This document shows, piece by piece, positions 36,137-45,943 of a stretch of 64,000 bases of DNA. The notes beneath the pieces are model-generated. The model was given only the letters and a program-made list of their open reading frames with translations, was not told where the DNA came from and did no database searches. The first letter of the stretch is position 1. Each line of letters begins with the position of its first letter. Source of the DNA: Nevskia ramosa DSM 11499 (lineage in GTDB: Bacteria; Pseudomonadota; Gammaproteobacteria; Nevskiales; Nevskiaceae); NCBI RefSeq assembly GCF_000420645.1, contig NZ_ATVI01000006.1, forward strand, positions 186,001 through 250,000, read 5' to 3'. A program made the position numbers and the translations under genes.

Positions 36137-37177
36137 ATGGCGCGCCTGAATCTGTCGCAACTGCCGACCACGCTCGCCAAGGGCCTGGCGCCGCTGTACG
36201 TCGTCGGCGGCGAGGAACCGCTGCTGGCCCAGGAAGCGCTCGATACGATCCGCGCCAAGGCGCGCGCCGTCGGCTATTCCGAGCGAGAAGTGCTCGATGC
36301 CGAAAAGGGTTTCGAGTGGGGCCTGCTGCTCGATGCCTGCAATGCGATGTCGCTGTTCGCGTCCTTGCGCGTCGTTGAACTGCGCCTGCACAACGCGCCC
36401 GATGTCGCCGGCGGCAAGATCCTGCAGCAATTGGCCAGCGCGCCACCGCGCGACGTGCTGCTGCTGATCCACGTCAACAAGCTGGAATGGCGCACCCGCA
36501 GCGGCGGCTGGTTTTCGGCGCTCGAAACGGCCGGTGCCAGCCTGTATTTTGAAGCGATGAAGCCGGGCGAGCTGCCGGGCTGGATCGGCGGCCGCCTGAA
36601 AGCGGCCGGGCTCGATGCCGAACCGGAAGCGCTGCAACTGCTCGCCGAGCGCACCGAAGGCAATCTGCTCGCCGCCCAGCAGGAGGTGCAGAAGCTGGTA
36701 CTGCTGCACGGCAAGGGCGCGCGGCTGAACGTCGATGCGATCGACACCGCGGTCGCCGATTCCGCGCATATCGACGTCTTCGGCTGGATCAACAAGATCA
36801 TGGCCGGTGATGCCCGCGGCGCGATGCGCGGCCTCGATACCTTGCGCGGCGAAGGCATGGACATCGTGCCGATCACCCTGCTGCTGGCCACCGGCCTGCG
36901 CCAGCTCGCCAACGTCGCCAATCTGATGGCGCGCACCGGCAATGCGGCCGCGGCCGTGGAAGCCGCACGCATCCACAAGGCCAACCAGGCGGCCTACACG
37001 AAGGCCGCGGAACGCTCGACGCCGAACCAGGTGCTTGGCTGGCTGCGCAAGTGCGCGCAGGTGGATGCCCAGGCCAAGTCCAGCGGCGGCCAGCCGCAGG
37101 CCTGGGAAGAGTTGTTAACATTGATCGTGGCCGTTTCGACGACGGCGAGGAAAAAGGCGGCAACGGCAAGGCGATGA
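36137..37177 (+). CDS. holA: DNA polymerase III subunit delta
   Basis: 346 aa, the wrench that opens the beta clamp in the clamp loader. Features: [31 protein letters not shown] (AAA-like start), [20 protein letters not shown], and the C-terminal domain with [12 protein letters not shown] and [12 protein letters not shown]. Its stop overlaps proA (ATGA). In many gammaproteobacteria holA is followed by nadD; here proA stands between. Confidence 0.93.
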   Translation: MARLNLSQLPTTLAKGLAPLYVVGGEEPLLAQEALDTIRAKARAVGYSEREVLDAEKGFEWGLLLDACNAMSLFASLRVVELRLHNAPDVAGGKILQQLASAPPRDVLLLIHVNKLEWRTRSGGWFSALETAGASLYFEAMKPGELPGWIGGRLKAAGLDAEPEALQLLAERTEGNLLAAQQEVQKLVLLHGKGARLNVDAIDTAVADSAHIDVFGWINKIMAGDARGAMRGLDTLRGEGMDIVPITLLLATGLRQLANVANLMARTGNAAAAVEAARIHKANQAAYTKAAERSTPNQVLGWLRKCAQVDAQAKSSGGQPQAWEELLTLIVAVSTTARKKAATARR

Positions 37178-38475
37178 CTGCGGCAACCCACAAGGAATTC
37201 CGGAAGGACGCGGCCGGCAACGACGCGGTCAACCGCTACATGAAAGAGGTCGGCACGCGCGCCCGCGCGGCCGCCCGCCTGATCGCCCGCGCCAGCACCG
37301 GCGAGAAGAACGCCGCCCTGTTCGCGCTGGCCGATGTGATCATGGCCGAGGCCACCACCATCCTCGAAGCCAACGCGCTGGATCTGCGCGCCGCGCGTGA
37401 CGCCAAGCTCGACGAAGCGCTGGTCGAGCGCCTGGAGCTGAACCCGTCCCGCGTCGCCGCGATGGCCGATGGCGTGCGCCAGGTCGCCGCCCTGCCCGAT
37501 CCGATCGGCGAAATGTTCGATCTGAAGATGCGGCCGTCCGGCATCCAGGTCGGCAAGATGCGAGTGCCGCTCGGCGTCGTCGGCATCATCTACGAATCGC
37601 GCCCGAACGTGACTGCCGATGCTGCCGCGCTCTGCCTGAAGTCCGGCAACGCCTGCGTGCTCCGCGGCGGCTCGGAAGCGATGCACAGCAATCAGGCGAT
37701 CGCTCGCTGCATCTCGCGCGCATTGAAATCCGCAGGCCTGCCCAGCGATGCGGTGCAGGTCGTCGACACCACCGACCGCGCTGCCGTCGCCGCGATGCTG
37801 GCGATGCCGGAAGCAATCGACGTGGTCATTCCGCGCGGCGGCAAGGGCCTGGTCGCGTTCGTCTCCGAACACGCCAAGGTGCCTGTGATCAAGCATCTCG
37901 ACGGCAACTGCCACGTCTATGTCGACCACGAGGCTGATCTCGACAAGGCGGTGTCGATCGCCGTCAACGCCAAGACCCAGCGCTACGGCACCTGCAACAC
38001 GATGGAAACCTTGCTGATCGATGCCCCGATAGCCGCCCGGCTGCTGGAACTGCTGGCACCGATCTACAGCGGCCACGACGTGGAACTGCGCGGCTGCGAA
38101 CGCACCCGCCAGATCCTGCCGCAGGCCAAGGCCGCGAAGGCCGAAGACTGGGATACCGAGTACCTGGCGCCGATCCTCGCCGTGAAGATCGTCAACGGCA
38201 TCGACGAAGCGATGGACCACATCGCCCGCCACGGTTCGGCGCACACCGATGCGATCGTCACCGAGAACTACACGAAGGCGCGCCGCTTCCTGCGCGAAGT
38301 CGATTCCAGCTCGGTGATGGTCAATGCTTCGACGCGCTTCGCCGATGGCTACGAATATGGCCTGGGCGCCGAAATCGGCATCTCCACCGACAAGTTCCAC
38401 GCCCGCGGCCCGGTCGGCCTAGAGGGCCTGACGTCGGTGAAGTGGGTGGTGCTCGGAGATGGCAATGTCCGTTGA
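37174..38475 (+). CDS. proA: Gamma-glutamyl phosphate reductase (glutamate-5-semialdehyde dehydrogenase)
   Basis: NADPH-dependent reduction of glutamyl-5-phosphate in proline synthesis. About 433 aa: [35 protein letters not shown], the active Cys in [14 protein letters not shown], and the C-terminal [37 protein letters not shown]. The ATG at 37174 overlaps holA by four bases; a longer frame to 37051 is not conserved. proB is not nearby. Confidence 0.95.
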   Translation: MTAATHKEFRKDAAGNDAVNRYMKEVGTRARAAARLIARASTGEKNAALFALADVIMAEATTILEANALDLRAARDAKLDEALVERLELNPSRVAAMADGVRQVAALPDPIGEMFDLKMRPSGIQVGKMRVPLGVVGIIYESRPNVTADAAALCLKSGNACVLRGGSEAMHSNQAIARCISRALKSAGLPSDAVQVVDTTDRAAVAAMLAMPEAIDVVIPRGGKGLVAFVSEHAKVPVIKHLDGNCHVYVDHEADLDKAVSIAVNAKTQRYGTCNTMETLLIDAPIAARLLELLAPIYSGHDVELRGCERTRQILPQAKAAKAEDWDTEYLAPILAVKIVNGIDEAMDHIARHGSAHTDAIVTENYTKARRFLREVDSSSVMVNASTRFADGYEYGLGAEIGISTDKFHARGPVGLEGLTSVKWVVLGDGNVR

Positions 38476-38518
38476 GCAAGCCGCATGACGGCTCGCGCTT
38501 GAAGCCGCCGCGCCCTGA

Positions 38519-39199
38519 ATGAAAGCGATCGGCTTCTTCGGCGGCACCTTCGCACCGATACACAACGGCCACCTGCGGCTCGCGATCGAGCTGCGCGATC
38601 TGCTCGGTCTCGACTGCGTTCACCTCACTCCGAGCGCCCGCCCGCCGCACCGCACCGCCCCCGGCGTCAGCGCCGAGCGGCGGTTGGAATGGGCTCGACT
38701 CGGCGTTGGCGATGAGCCCGGCCTGATCGTCGACGATCGCGAACTGCGCCGCGCACGCGCGCAGCAGCATCCGTCCTACACCTTCGACACGCTGGCGGCG
38801 ATCAAGGCCGAAACGCCGGACGCGCGACTGCATCTGCTGCTCGGTGACGACGCCGCCAACCGCCTGCACACCTGGCATCGCTGGCGCGAACTGTTCGACC
38901 TGGCGCACCTCGTCGTCGTCCAGCGTCCGCATCCGGCCGATGTACCCGCCCCGGAACTGGCCGAGTTTCTGCATGACCGGAAAGTGACTTCGGTCGAAGC
39001 GCTGAGTCGTCAGTCTGCCGGCCTGTGGCTACCAGTCAGCCTGCCACCGCTGGCGATCTCGGCCACCCGTATCAGAGCCTTGTTGCAAGCCGGCCGCAGT
39101 GTTCGCGGTCTGGTGCCTGAAGCTGTCATCCGTTCCCTGACCTCCGAGGACGTTCGCGCACTCACCATCAATGAAGAGAAAAATCCCGCCCATGACTGA
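38519..39199 (+). CDS. nadD: Nicotinate-nucleotide adenylyltransferase
   Basis: Adds AMP to nicotinate mononucleotide in NAD synthesis. 226 aa: nucleotidyltransferase motif GGTFAPIHNGHLRLA, PHR, and ISATRIRALL near the C-terminus. Second gene of the proA-nadD-rsfS-rlmH run. The last codons overlap rsfS. Confidence 0.95.
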   Translation: MKAIGFFGGTFAPIHNGHLRLAIELRDLLGLDCVHLTPSARPPHRTAPGVSAERRLEWARLGVGDEPGLIVDDRELRRARAQQHPSYTFDTLAAIKAETPDARLHLLLGDDAANRLHTWHRWRELFDLAHLVVVQRPHPADVPAPELAEFLHDRKVTSVEALSRQSAGLWLPVSLPPLAISATRIRALLQAGRSVRGLVPEAVIRSLTSEDVRALTINEEKNPAHD

Positions 39200-39569
39200 A
39201 ACCTCCGTCGCTTCCTCCGCCCCGTCCACCGAGCTCGGCGCCCTGGCCGTTGCCGCGCTTGAAGACCTCAAAGCCGTCGACATCAAGGTGCTCGACGTAT
39301 CGAAGCTGACCTCGATCACCGACATCATGGTGATCGCCACCGGCACCTCGAACCGCCATGCGGCTTCGCTGGCGCACAGTGTCATCGACAAGGCCAAGGA
39401 GAACGGTCACCGACCGGTCGGCGTCGAAGGCCTGAACGAGGGCGAGTGGGTGCTGGTCAACCTCGGCGGCGTCATCGTCCACGTGATGCAGGCCCAGACC
39501 CGCGCGTTCTACCAGCTCGAAAAACTCTGGGACTTCACCCAGCGCGAACCGGCCGTCCGCAGCGCCTGA
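39192..39569 (+). CDS. rsfS: Ribosome silencing factor RsfS
   Basis: About 125 aa of the RsfS/Iojap family. Motifs: AVAALEDLKAVDIKVLDVSKLTSITDIMVIATGTSNRHAASLA, EGLNEGEWVLVNLGGVIVHVM and FYQLEKLWDF. It binds uL14 and blocks subunit joining in starvation. The start is either ATG 39192 or ATG 39171 (7 residues longer); the former leaves an 8-bp overlap with nadD. rlmH follows. Confidence 0.93.
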   Translation: MTETSVASSAPSTELGALAVAALEDLKAVDIKVLDVSKLTSITDIMVIATGTSNRHAASLAHSVIDKAKENGHRPVGVEGLNEGEWVLVNLGGVIVHVMQAQTRAFYQLEKLWDFTQREPAVRSA

Positions 39570-39595
39570 AGCGGTACGCAACGAGGGACTAGCCG

Positions 39596-40063
39596 ATGCG
39601 CATTCGCCTGATCGCGATCGGCACGCGCATGCCGGACTGGATCGCGTCCGGCTACGAGGATTACGCGGCCCGCCTGCCGCGCGAGCTGAAGCTGGAGCTG
39701 GTTGAACTGGCCGTCGAACATCGCGGCAAGAACGCCGATATCCCGCGTCTGCGCGAAGCCGAAGGCGAGCGCCTGCTGAAAGCGGCCGGCGAGGCCCGGA
39801 TCATCGCGTTCGACGAGCACGGCACGCAGCCGGATACCGTCGCCTGGTCGAAGTCGCTGAAAACCTGGATGCAGGACGGCCGCGATGTCGCGCTGCTGAT
39901 CGGCGGGCCGGATGGCCATGCGCCTGCGGTGCTGGCACGCGCCGATGCCAAGTGGTCGTTATCGAAGCTGACCTTTCCGCATGCACTGGTGCGGGTGATC
40001 GTCGCCGAGCAGCTGTACCGGGCCTGGACCCTGCTCAACAACCATCCCTATCACCGCGCCTGA
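39596..40063 (+). CDS. rlmH: 23S rRNA pseudouridine-1915 N3-methyltransferase
   Basis: 155-aa SPOUT methyltransferase acting on helix 69 of 23S rRNA. SAM-binding knot LLIGGPDGH and the C-terminal FPHALVRVIVAEQLYRAWTLLNNHPYHR are diagnostic. It follows rsfS as in most proteobacteria. Confidence 0.96.
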   Translation: MRIRLIAIGTRMPDWIASGYEDYAARLPRELKLELVELAVEHRGKNADIPRLREAEGERLLKAAGEARIIAFDEHGTQPDTVAWSKSLKTWMQDGRDVALLIGGPDGHAPAVLARADAKWSLSKLTFPHALVRVIVAEQLYRAWTLLNNHPYHRA

Positions 40064-40081
40064 GCGCCGCGCTTCAAAAGC

Positions 40082-41131
40082 TCAGCTACCGCGCAGGCCG
40101 CCAGCAAGCACCGCTGCCGAGATGCCGCGCTGTGCGAGCAGGAACGCCGCTACTGCGCCACGGCGCCCGGTGTCGCAGACACAGACCTGCAGACGCTGAC
40201 GGTCGATCTTAGACGCCCTCAGCCTGAGCAGCCTCAACGGCAGATTGACGCTGCCGGACAGATGCCCCGCTTCGTATTCGCTGGGCAGCCGCACATCCAG
40301 CCATTGCGCCACGCCGGCCTGAACCTGCGCCTTCGCGGTTGCCCGATCGAGCCGGACCAGCAAGGGCTCGTTCAGCAGTTCCTCGAAATCACGCCGCGCC
40401 AGGCGTTTCAGCGTGCCGGCGGTCAGCATCGTCACGCTGGCATTGCGCGGCAGGCCGGCGATCAGGGCCTCTTCGCCGAAGCAGTCGCCGGGCCCGAACT
40501 CGGCCAGGGTCAGCGTCTGCTTGCTCATGCCGCGATGGACGATCCGGCAGCGGCCTTCGACGATCACGTAGAAGTAATCGCCCGCCGAGCCCTGCTCGAT
40601 CACCACCTCGCCTTCGGCGACCGTGATCGTATCCAGCCGCTGAAACAGCGCCTGCAGATTCGCCGGTGGCAGGCGCTGGAACGATGGCCGCTGCAGCAGG
40701 CGGGTCATCCAGTCATCAGCCGCCACTTCGGTGATCGCCGCAACCTCGCAGGCAACGCCCTGCTCCCAGGTCAGCAGCACATCGAGCAGACCGGCGTCGA
40801 CGACCAGTACTTCGACCGGGCCGACGCACACGGCCGAAACGTCGACCGCCGGCGGTGCCGACAGGCACTGCTGCGCGCGCGTTTCACCGGCTTTCACATC
40901 GACCAGGGTCCAGCCATTGGCATCGCGCAGGCGAACCTGGCCGCGCAGCAGATACCAGGCCTTGGTCTGTGTCTGTCCGGCGCGGAACAGCACGCTGCCA
41001 GCCGGATGCGCATGGATGGCTGCCTGCTTGGCGAGCCGCTGCAGGGACTCTGCAGCCAGCGCGCTCATCGGCACGAAGCCGGCCAGCAGTTCAGGGCCGA
41101 CCAATTGAGTGGAGATCTGTGATTGGGACAT
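40082..41131 (-). CDS. Two cyclic-nucleotide-binding domains fused to a rhodanese domain
   Basis: About 349 aa. Residues ~20-125 form a degenerate cNMP fold. Residues ~150-255 form a well-preserved cNMP domain with phosphate-binding cassette FGEEALIAGLPRNASV (R229). Residues ~265-349 form a rhodanese domain with LDVRLPSEYEAGHLSGSVNLPL and active loop CDTGRRG (C319). No membrane segment or DNA-binding helix. The layout suggests a cNMP-gated sulfur or redox enzyme, but its role is unknown. The start used (41131) follows GGTCCGGACATG-type context; one 17 residues upstream is possible. Confidence 0.8.
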   Translation of the reverse strand: MSQSQISTQLVGPELLAGFVPMSALAAESLQRLAKQAAIHAHPAGSVLFRAGQTQTKAWYLLRGQVRLRDANGWTLVDVKAGETRAQQCLSAPPAVDVSAVCVGPVEVLVVDAGLLDVLLTWEQGVACEVAAITEVAADDWMTRLLQRPSFQRLPPANLQALFQRLDTITVAEGEVVIEQGSAGDYFYVIVEGRCRIVHRGMSKQTLTLAEFGPGDCFGEEALIAGLPRNASVTMLTAGTLKRLARRDFEELLNEPLLVRLDRATAKAQVQAGVAQWLDVRLPSEYEAGHLSGSVNLPLRLLRLRASKIDRQRLQVCVCDTGRRGAVAAFLLAQRGISAAVLAGGLRGS

Positions 41132-41233
41132 GTCCGGACCTATCAGACCCTGGAACGAATGTCGGGAAATCGGAAGGTGCAAGGACTCGCGGCGGTGGCT
41201 TGAGTCCTTGCACCCGTGGCCTAAAGCGGCGGC

Positions 41234-41527
41234 CTACTTCGCGGCCGGCTTGGCAGCTGCGGCAGCCTTGCCGCCGACCGACAGACTGTCCTTGTTCTTG
41301 GAGATTGTCGCGGCGCCGATACCCGGCACCTTCTCCAGATCGTCGACAGTCTTGAACGGCCCGTTCTTGGTCCGGTACTCGACGATCGCCGCCGCTTTCG
41401 CCGGGCCGACTCCATTCAGCGTTTCCAGAGTTTTCGCATCGGCGGTATTGACATCAATCGATGCCGCCCAGACCAGCGACGAGAATGCGAGCACCACACC
41501 AGCCAGAATTCCCTTGAGGATTTTCAT
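41234..41527 (-). CDS. ComEA-like helix-hairpin-helix secreted protein
   Basis: About 97 aa: signal peptide (MKILKGILAGVVLAFSSLVWA), then two HhH motifs (SIDVNTADAKTLETLNGVGPAKAAAIVEYR and DDLEKVPGIGAATISKNKDSL) and a Lys/Ala tail. ComEA-type proteins bind incoming DNA in the periplasm during transformation. With comM in the same window this points to possible natural competence. GGGAG stands eight bases before the ATG at 41527. Confidence 0.88.
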   Translation of the reverse strand: MKILKGILAGVVLAFSSLVWAASIDVNTADAKTLETLNGVGPAKAAAIVEYRTKNGPFKTVDDLEKVPGIGAATISKNKDSLSVGGKAAAAAKPAAK

Positions 41528-41718
41528 GATCAACGCTCCCTTGCATGTGTGACTGAGGATTGCGTCGATGGAGGCGACTTCTGACTCTGCTCCCGTCCGG
41601 CGCGAGCCAATACTTCGCTCTCGGAGCGCAGAAAACAGTGATGGAGCTCACATTGAAATCGGACCGCAAGGCGATCTGTGATCTCGATAACGCTCGCGCT
41701 TTTTGACCCGAATCGAGC

Positions 41719-43020
41719 TCAGCCGCGATCGCGCGCGCTGGCAGCATGCGCCTGCAGGCCTTCGGCGTCGGCGATCGTCCCGGCGATGTCGGCCAGCACT
41801 TTCGCGCCGCCTGGCGTGACTTCGATCAGGCTGGAGCGCTTCTGGAATTCATAGACGCCGAGTGGATTCGAGAAGCGCGCCGCACGTGAAGTCGGCAGCA
41901 CGTGATTCGGGCCAGCGCAGTAATCGCCGAAGGCTTCCGGGGCATGACGGCCGAGGAACACCGCGCCGGCATGGCGAATGGATTCCAGCAAGGCACGCGG
42001 CTCGGCGACCGACAGCTCCAGATGTTCCGGCGCGATCCGATTGGATACTTGCGCAGCCTCGGCAAGATCACGCACCAGGATCAGCGCACCACGGCCGGCA
42101 ATCGACTGGCGAACGATATCGGCGCGCGGCAGCTCGGCAAGACGCGCGTTCATCGCCGCGAACACGGCATCGAGATGTTCGGCACTCGGCGAAATCAGAA
42201 TGCTCTGGGCAACTTCGTCATGTTCGGCCTGGCTGAACAGATCCATCGCGATCCAGCGTGGATCGGTCAGGCCATCGCCGATGACGACGATTTCGCTCGG
42301 ACCGGCAATGGAGTCGATGCCGACTCTGCCGAACACCAGGCGCTTGGCCGCGGCGACATAGGCATTGCCGGGACCGACGATCTTGTCGACTGCGGGAATC
42401 GTCGCCGTGCCATACGCAAGCGCAGCAATCGCCTGCGCGCCGCCGATCGTGAACACCCGATCGACGCCGGCAAGATGGGCGGCGCCGAGCACCACCGGAT
42501 TCACTTCACCGCCGCTGGCCGGCACCACCATGATCAGTTCGCCAACTCCGGCGACCTTGGCCGGGATCGCGTTCATCAGCACGCTGGATGGATACGCCGC
42601 CTTGCCGCCGGGTACGTACAGACCGGCGCGATCCATCGCCGTGACTTTCTGGCCAAGGCGATTACCGTGGGCGTCGCTGAACTCCCAGCCTTCGAGCTTC
42701 TGGCGTTCGGCGTAGGCGCGGATGCGTTCGGCGGCCGCTTCCAGCGCGGCGCGCAGCGCCGGCTCCAGGGAATGCCAGGCGGCTTCACGCGCTGCCTTCG
42801 GGATTTCCAGTTCGGCGGCCGAGGCGATGCTGCGACGATCGAAGCGATTGGTGTAATCGACCAGCGCGGCATCACCGCTGGCGCGGATGTCGGCAATGAT
42901 GTCGGCAACCACGGCGGTGACTTTCGGGTCGGCTTCCGGCGCGCGGTCGAGCAGCGCACCGAGCGTCGCGTCGAAGTCCGCCGAGCGCGAATCGAGCCGA
43001 TTGATCTCAAGCACTGGCAA
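41719..43020 (-). CDS. hisD: Histidinol dehydrogenase
   Basis: Zn-dependent NAD oxidation of histidinol to histidine, 433 aa. Motifs: [56 protein letters not shown], and [10 protein letters not shown]. It overlaps hisG by 14 bp. The rest of the histidine operon (hisC onward) does not follow; the next gene is comEA-like. Confidence 0.96.
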   Translation of the reverse strand: MPVLEINRLDSRSADFDATLGALLDRAPEADPKVTAVVADIIADIRASGDAALVDYTNRFDRRSIASAAELEIPKAAREAAWHSLEPALRAALEAAAERIRAYAERQKLEGWEFSDAHGNRLGQKVTAMDRAGLYVPGGKAAYPSSVLMNAIPAKVAGVGELIMVVPASGGEVNPVVLGAAHLAGVDRVFTIGGAQAIAALAYGTATIPAVDKIVGPGNAYVAAAKRLVFGRVGIDSIAGPSEIVVIGDGLTDPRWIAMDLFSQAEHDEVAQSILISPSAEHLDAVFAAMNARLAELPRADIVRQSIAGRGALILVRDLAEAAQVSNRIAPEHLELSVAEPRALLESIRHAGAVFLGRHAPEAFGDYCAGPNHVLPTSRAARFSNPLGVYEFQKRSSLIEVTPGGAKVLADIAGTIADAEGLQAHAASARDRG

Positions 43021-43654
43021 CCGCCCCGACGAAACGATCGAGCAGCGCGCGAATCGCCGCGTGCTTCATCTTCATCGCCGCCTTGTTGACCACCAGACGC
43101 GCGCTCGACGTGAAGATGGTTTCGATCTCGACCAGACCATTGGCGCGCAAGGTGCCGCCAGTGGCGACCAGATCGACGATGACATCGGCAAGCCCGACCA
43201 GCGGCGCAAGCTCCATCGAGCCGTACAGCTTGATGACCTCGACCTGTTCACCGAGCGTGGCGTAGTAGCGGCGCGTCACTTCCGGGTACTTGGTCGCCAC
43301 GCGCAGGCGGCGGCCGAAGTTGTGGCGCGGATTCTTGACCAGCGGCGAATCGTTCTTGGTCGCCACGCTGAGGCGGCAGACCGCGAAGCCGAGGTCGACC
43401 GGCTCGTACAAGGCACCACCCCCGTGTTCGAGCAGGATGTCCTTGCCGACGATGCCGAGATCAGCGGCGCCGTATTCGACATAGGTCGGCACGTCGGTCG
43501 GGCGGACTTCGAGCAGTTCCACGCCCGGGTCCTGGGTGGGAATGCGCAGCAGGCGGCCGGCATCGACGGACGGCGCAATGCCCACCGCGTTCAGCAGCGG
43601 CAGGCAGTCATCGAGGATGCGGCCTTTCGACAGGGCCAGGGTCAGGGAAGTCAT
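43007..43654 (-). CDS. hisG: ATP phosphoribosyltransferase, short form
   Basis: First step of histidine synthesis. About 215 aa from the ATG at 43654 ([19 protein letters not shown]). Motifs [18 protein letters not shown] and [22 protein letters not shown]. It lacks the C-terminal regulatory domain of the ~300-aa HisG, so it should work with the HisS-like partner HisZ, which is not in this window. The upstream extension to 43762 is unconserved. Confidence 0.94.
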   Translation of the reverse strand: MTSLTLALSKGRILDDCLPLLNAVGIAPSVDAGRLLRIPTQDPGVELLEVRPTDVPTYVEYGAADLGIVGKDILLEHGGGALYEPVDLGFAVCRLSVATKNDSPLVKNPRHNFGRRLRVATKYPEVTRRYYATLGEQVEVIKLYGSMELAPLVGLADVIVDLVATGGTLRANGLVEIETIFTSSARLVVNKAAMKMKHAAIRALLDRFVGAVASA

Positions 43655-43760
43655 GGCAGCGATGGCAACGAGTACGGCCGGAGAATGAGCGCGGCATTGT
43701 AATGGCGCAGTGCGGCAGCCGCTTGCACGCGGGCGCCGGGCGACGCAGGCTCGGAACACC

Positions 43761-45155
43761 ATGACCCACCACGCGACTGTCGGCCTCCACCGCTACGTCT
43801 TCGCCTCGCTTGCCGAACTGCTGGCGAAAGCCTCGCCGATGCGTTCCGGCGATGCGCTGGCCGGCGTTGCGGCGGCGAGTGCCGAGGAGCGGATGGCGGC
43901 GCGCTGCGCGCTCGCCGATCTACCGCTGACCGCCTTTCTCGACGACGCGCTGATCGCCTACGAAAGCGACGAAGTCACGCGGCTGATCGTCGACACGCAT
44001 GACACCGCCGCGTTTGCAGCGCTGCGCAGCCTGACCGTCGGGGCTTTTCGCGACTGGCTGCTGTCCGATGCCGCCAGCAGCGCGGTGCTGGCGGCCGTTG
44101 CGCCGGGCATCACACCGGAAATGGCGGCGGCGGTGTCGAAGCTGATGCGCAATCAGGACCTGATTCTGGCCGCGAAAAAGATGCGCGTGGTCACCGCGTT
44201 CCGTTCGACGCTCGGTCTGCCGGGACGGCTGGCGATCCGCCTGCAGCCGAACCATCCGACCGACGATGCCCGCGGCATCCTCGCGGCGACCCTGGACGGT
44301 CTGATGTATGGCGCCGGTGACGCCTGCATCGGCATCAATCCAGCAAGCGACGAAATGCCCAAGCTGCGCATGCTCTGGGACATGCTCGATGCGCTGATCG
44401 CCCGCTACGAGATCCCGACCCAGAGCTGTGTGCTGGCTCATGTCACGCGGCAGATCGAAGCGATCGAACGCGCTGCGCCGGTCGATCTGGTGTTCCAGTC
44501 GGTCGGCGGCACGGAAGCACTCAACAAGAGCTTCGGCATCAACCTGGCGCTACTGCGCGAAGCGCAGGAAGCGGCCTTGAGCCTGAAGCGCGGCACCGTC
44601 GGCAACAACGTCATGTACTTCGAGACCGGCCAGGGCGCTGCACTGTCAGCGAACGCCCATCACGGTCTCGATCAGCAGACCTGCGAGGCGCGCGCCTACG
44701 CCGTCTGCCGCGCCTTCCAGCCGTTGCTGGTCAACACGGTGGTGGGCTTCATCGGCCCGGAATATCTGTTCGACGCCAAGCAGATCATCCGCGCCGGCCT
44801 GGAGGATCACTTCTGCGGCAAGTTGCTGGGCCTGCCGATGGGTGTCGACGTCTGCTACACCAATCACGCCGAAGCCGATCAGGACGACATGGACACCCTG
44901 CTGACCGTGCTCGGCGCGGCGGGCGTCAACTACGTGATGGGCGTGCCGGGCGCCGATGACGTGATGCTCGGCTATCAGAGCACCAGCTTTCACGACGGCC
45001 TGGCCCTGCGTGAAATGCTTGGCCTGAAACACGCGCCGGAGTTCGAAGGCTGGCTGCAGCGCCTGCAGCTGATCGATGCCCAGGGCCGGCTGCAGGACGC
45101 GCGCAGTCTGCAGGCGCTGCCGCTACATGAAGCAATGGATGGGCTCAGACGATGA
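43761..45155 (+). CDS. eutB: Ethanolamine ammonia-lyase large subunit
   Basis: About 464 aa from the ATG at 43761. B12-dependent deamination of ethanolamine to acetaldehyde and ammonia. Conserved blocks: [69 protein letters not shown], and [22 protein letters not shown]. It pairs with eutC by a 4-bp overlap. No microcompartment, reactivase (eutA) or aldehyde dehydrogenase genes are adjacent. Confidence 0.95.
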   Translation: MTHHATVGLHRYVFASLAELLAKASPMRSGDALAGVAAASAEERMAARCALADLPLTAFLDDALIAYESDEVTRLIVDTHDTAAFAALRSLTVGAFRDWLLSDAASSAVLAAVAPGITPEMAAAVSKLMRNQDLILAAKKMRVVTAFRSTLGLPGRLAIRLQPNHPTDDARGILAATLDGLMYGAGDACIGINPASDEMPKLRMLWDMLDALIARYEIPTQSCVLAHVTRQIEAIERAAPVDLVFQSVGGTEALNKSFGINLALLREAQEAALSLKRGTVGNNVMYFETGQGAALSANAHHGLDQQTCEARAYAVCRAFQPLLVNTVVGFIGPEYLFDAKQIIRAGLEDHFCGKLLGLPMGVDVCYTNHAEADQDDMDTLLTVLGAAGVNYVMGVPGADDVMLGYQSTSFHDGLALREMLGLKHAPEFEGWLQRLQLIDAQGRLQDARSLQALPLHEAMDGLRR

Positions 45156-45943
45156 GCGAGTTACCGAAGCCCATTACCAGCGATGCACTGGCGCCATCCG
45201 ATCCTTGGACCGAACTGCGCAGCCTGACGCCGGCCCGCATCGCCCTCGGCCGCAGCGGCGCTTCATTGCCGACCCGCGAAGTGCTGGCCTTCGGCATTGC
45301 CCACGCTCAGGCGCGCGATGCGGTGCAGGCGGCACTTGATGTCGATGCGCTGGCAGCTGCGCTGCAGCCGCTGAGCCTGCCGATCATCCGCACGCAGAGC
45401 GCCGCCGAAACCCGCAGCGCCTATCTGGCGCGGCCGGACTGGGGACGCCGGCTGTCGCCGGAATCGCGCCAGGAACTGGATGCGCTGGCCCGCAGCGATA
45501 GCCCCGAGGTGCTGCTGGTGATTGCCGACGGCCTGTCCGCCGTCGCACCGCAGCGGCATGCGTCGGCACTGATCTCGGCGCTGCTGCCACAACTCGACGG
45601 GCTGCGGATCGGGCCGCTGGTGATCGCAACGCAAGCCCGGGTCGCGCTGGCTGACGAGATCGCCGAAAGCCTGGGCGCCCGGCTGGTCGTCTGCCTGATC
45701 GGCGAGCGACCGGGGCTGTCCTCGCCGGACAGCCTCGGCGCCTACCTCACCTACGCGCCGAAGGTCGGCACCACCGACGAGGCGCGTATCTGCATCTCCA
45801 ACATCCGCCCCGAAGGCTGCGCGATCGGCGACGCGGCAACCCTGATCGCCGCCAGCCTGCGTGCAGCGCTTGCGACAAGGCGATCCGGCGTGGCACTGCG
45901 CGAGCCGTCGAACCTGCTGCCGACTCGCGATCAGAAGCCGTAG
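45152..45943 (+). CDS. eutC: Ethanolamine ammonia-lyase small subunit
   Basis: 263 aa. Conserved: LTPARIALGRSGASLPTREVLAFGIAHAQARDAV, SPEVLLVIADGLSA, LVVCLIGERPGLSSPDSLGAYLTYAPK and ICISNIRPEGCAIGDAA. It binds cobalamin at the EutB interface. Its end overlaps the convergent TonB receptor gene by 13 bp. Confidence 0.95.
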   Translation: MSELPKPITSDALAPSDPWTELRSLTPARIALGRSGASLPTREVLAFGIAHAQARDAVQAALDVDALAAALQPLSLPIIRTQSAAETRSAYLARPDWGRRLSPESRQELDALARSDSPEVLLVIADGLSAVAPQRHASALISALLPQLDGLRIGPLVIATQARVALADEIAESLGARLVVCLIGERPGLSSPDSLGAYLTYAPKVGTTDEARICISNIRPEGCAIGDAATLIAASLRAALATRRSGVALREPSNLLPTRDQKP

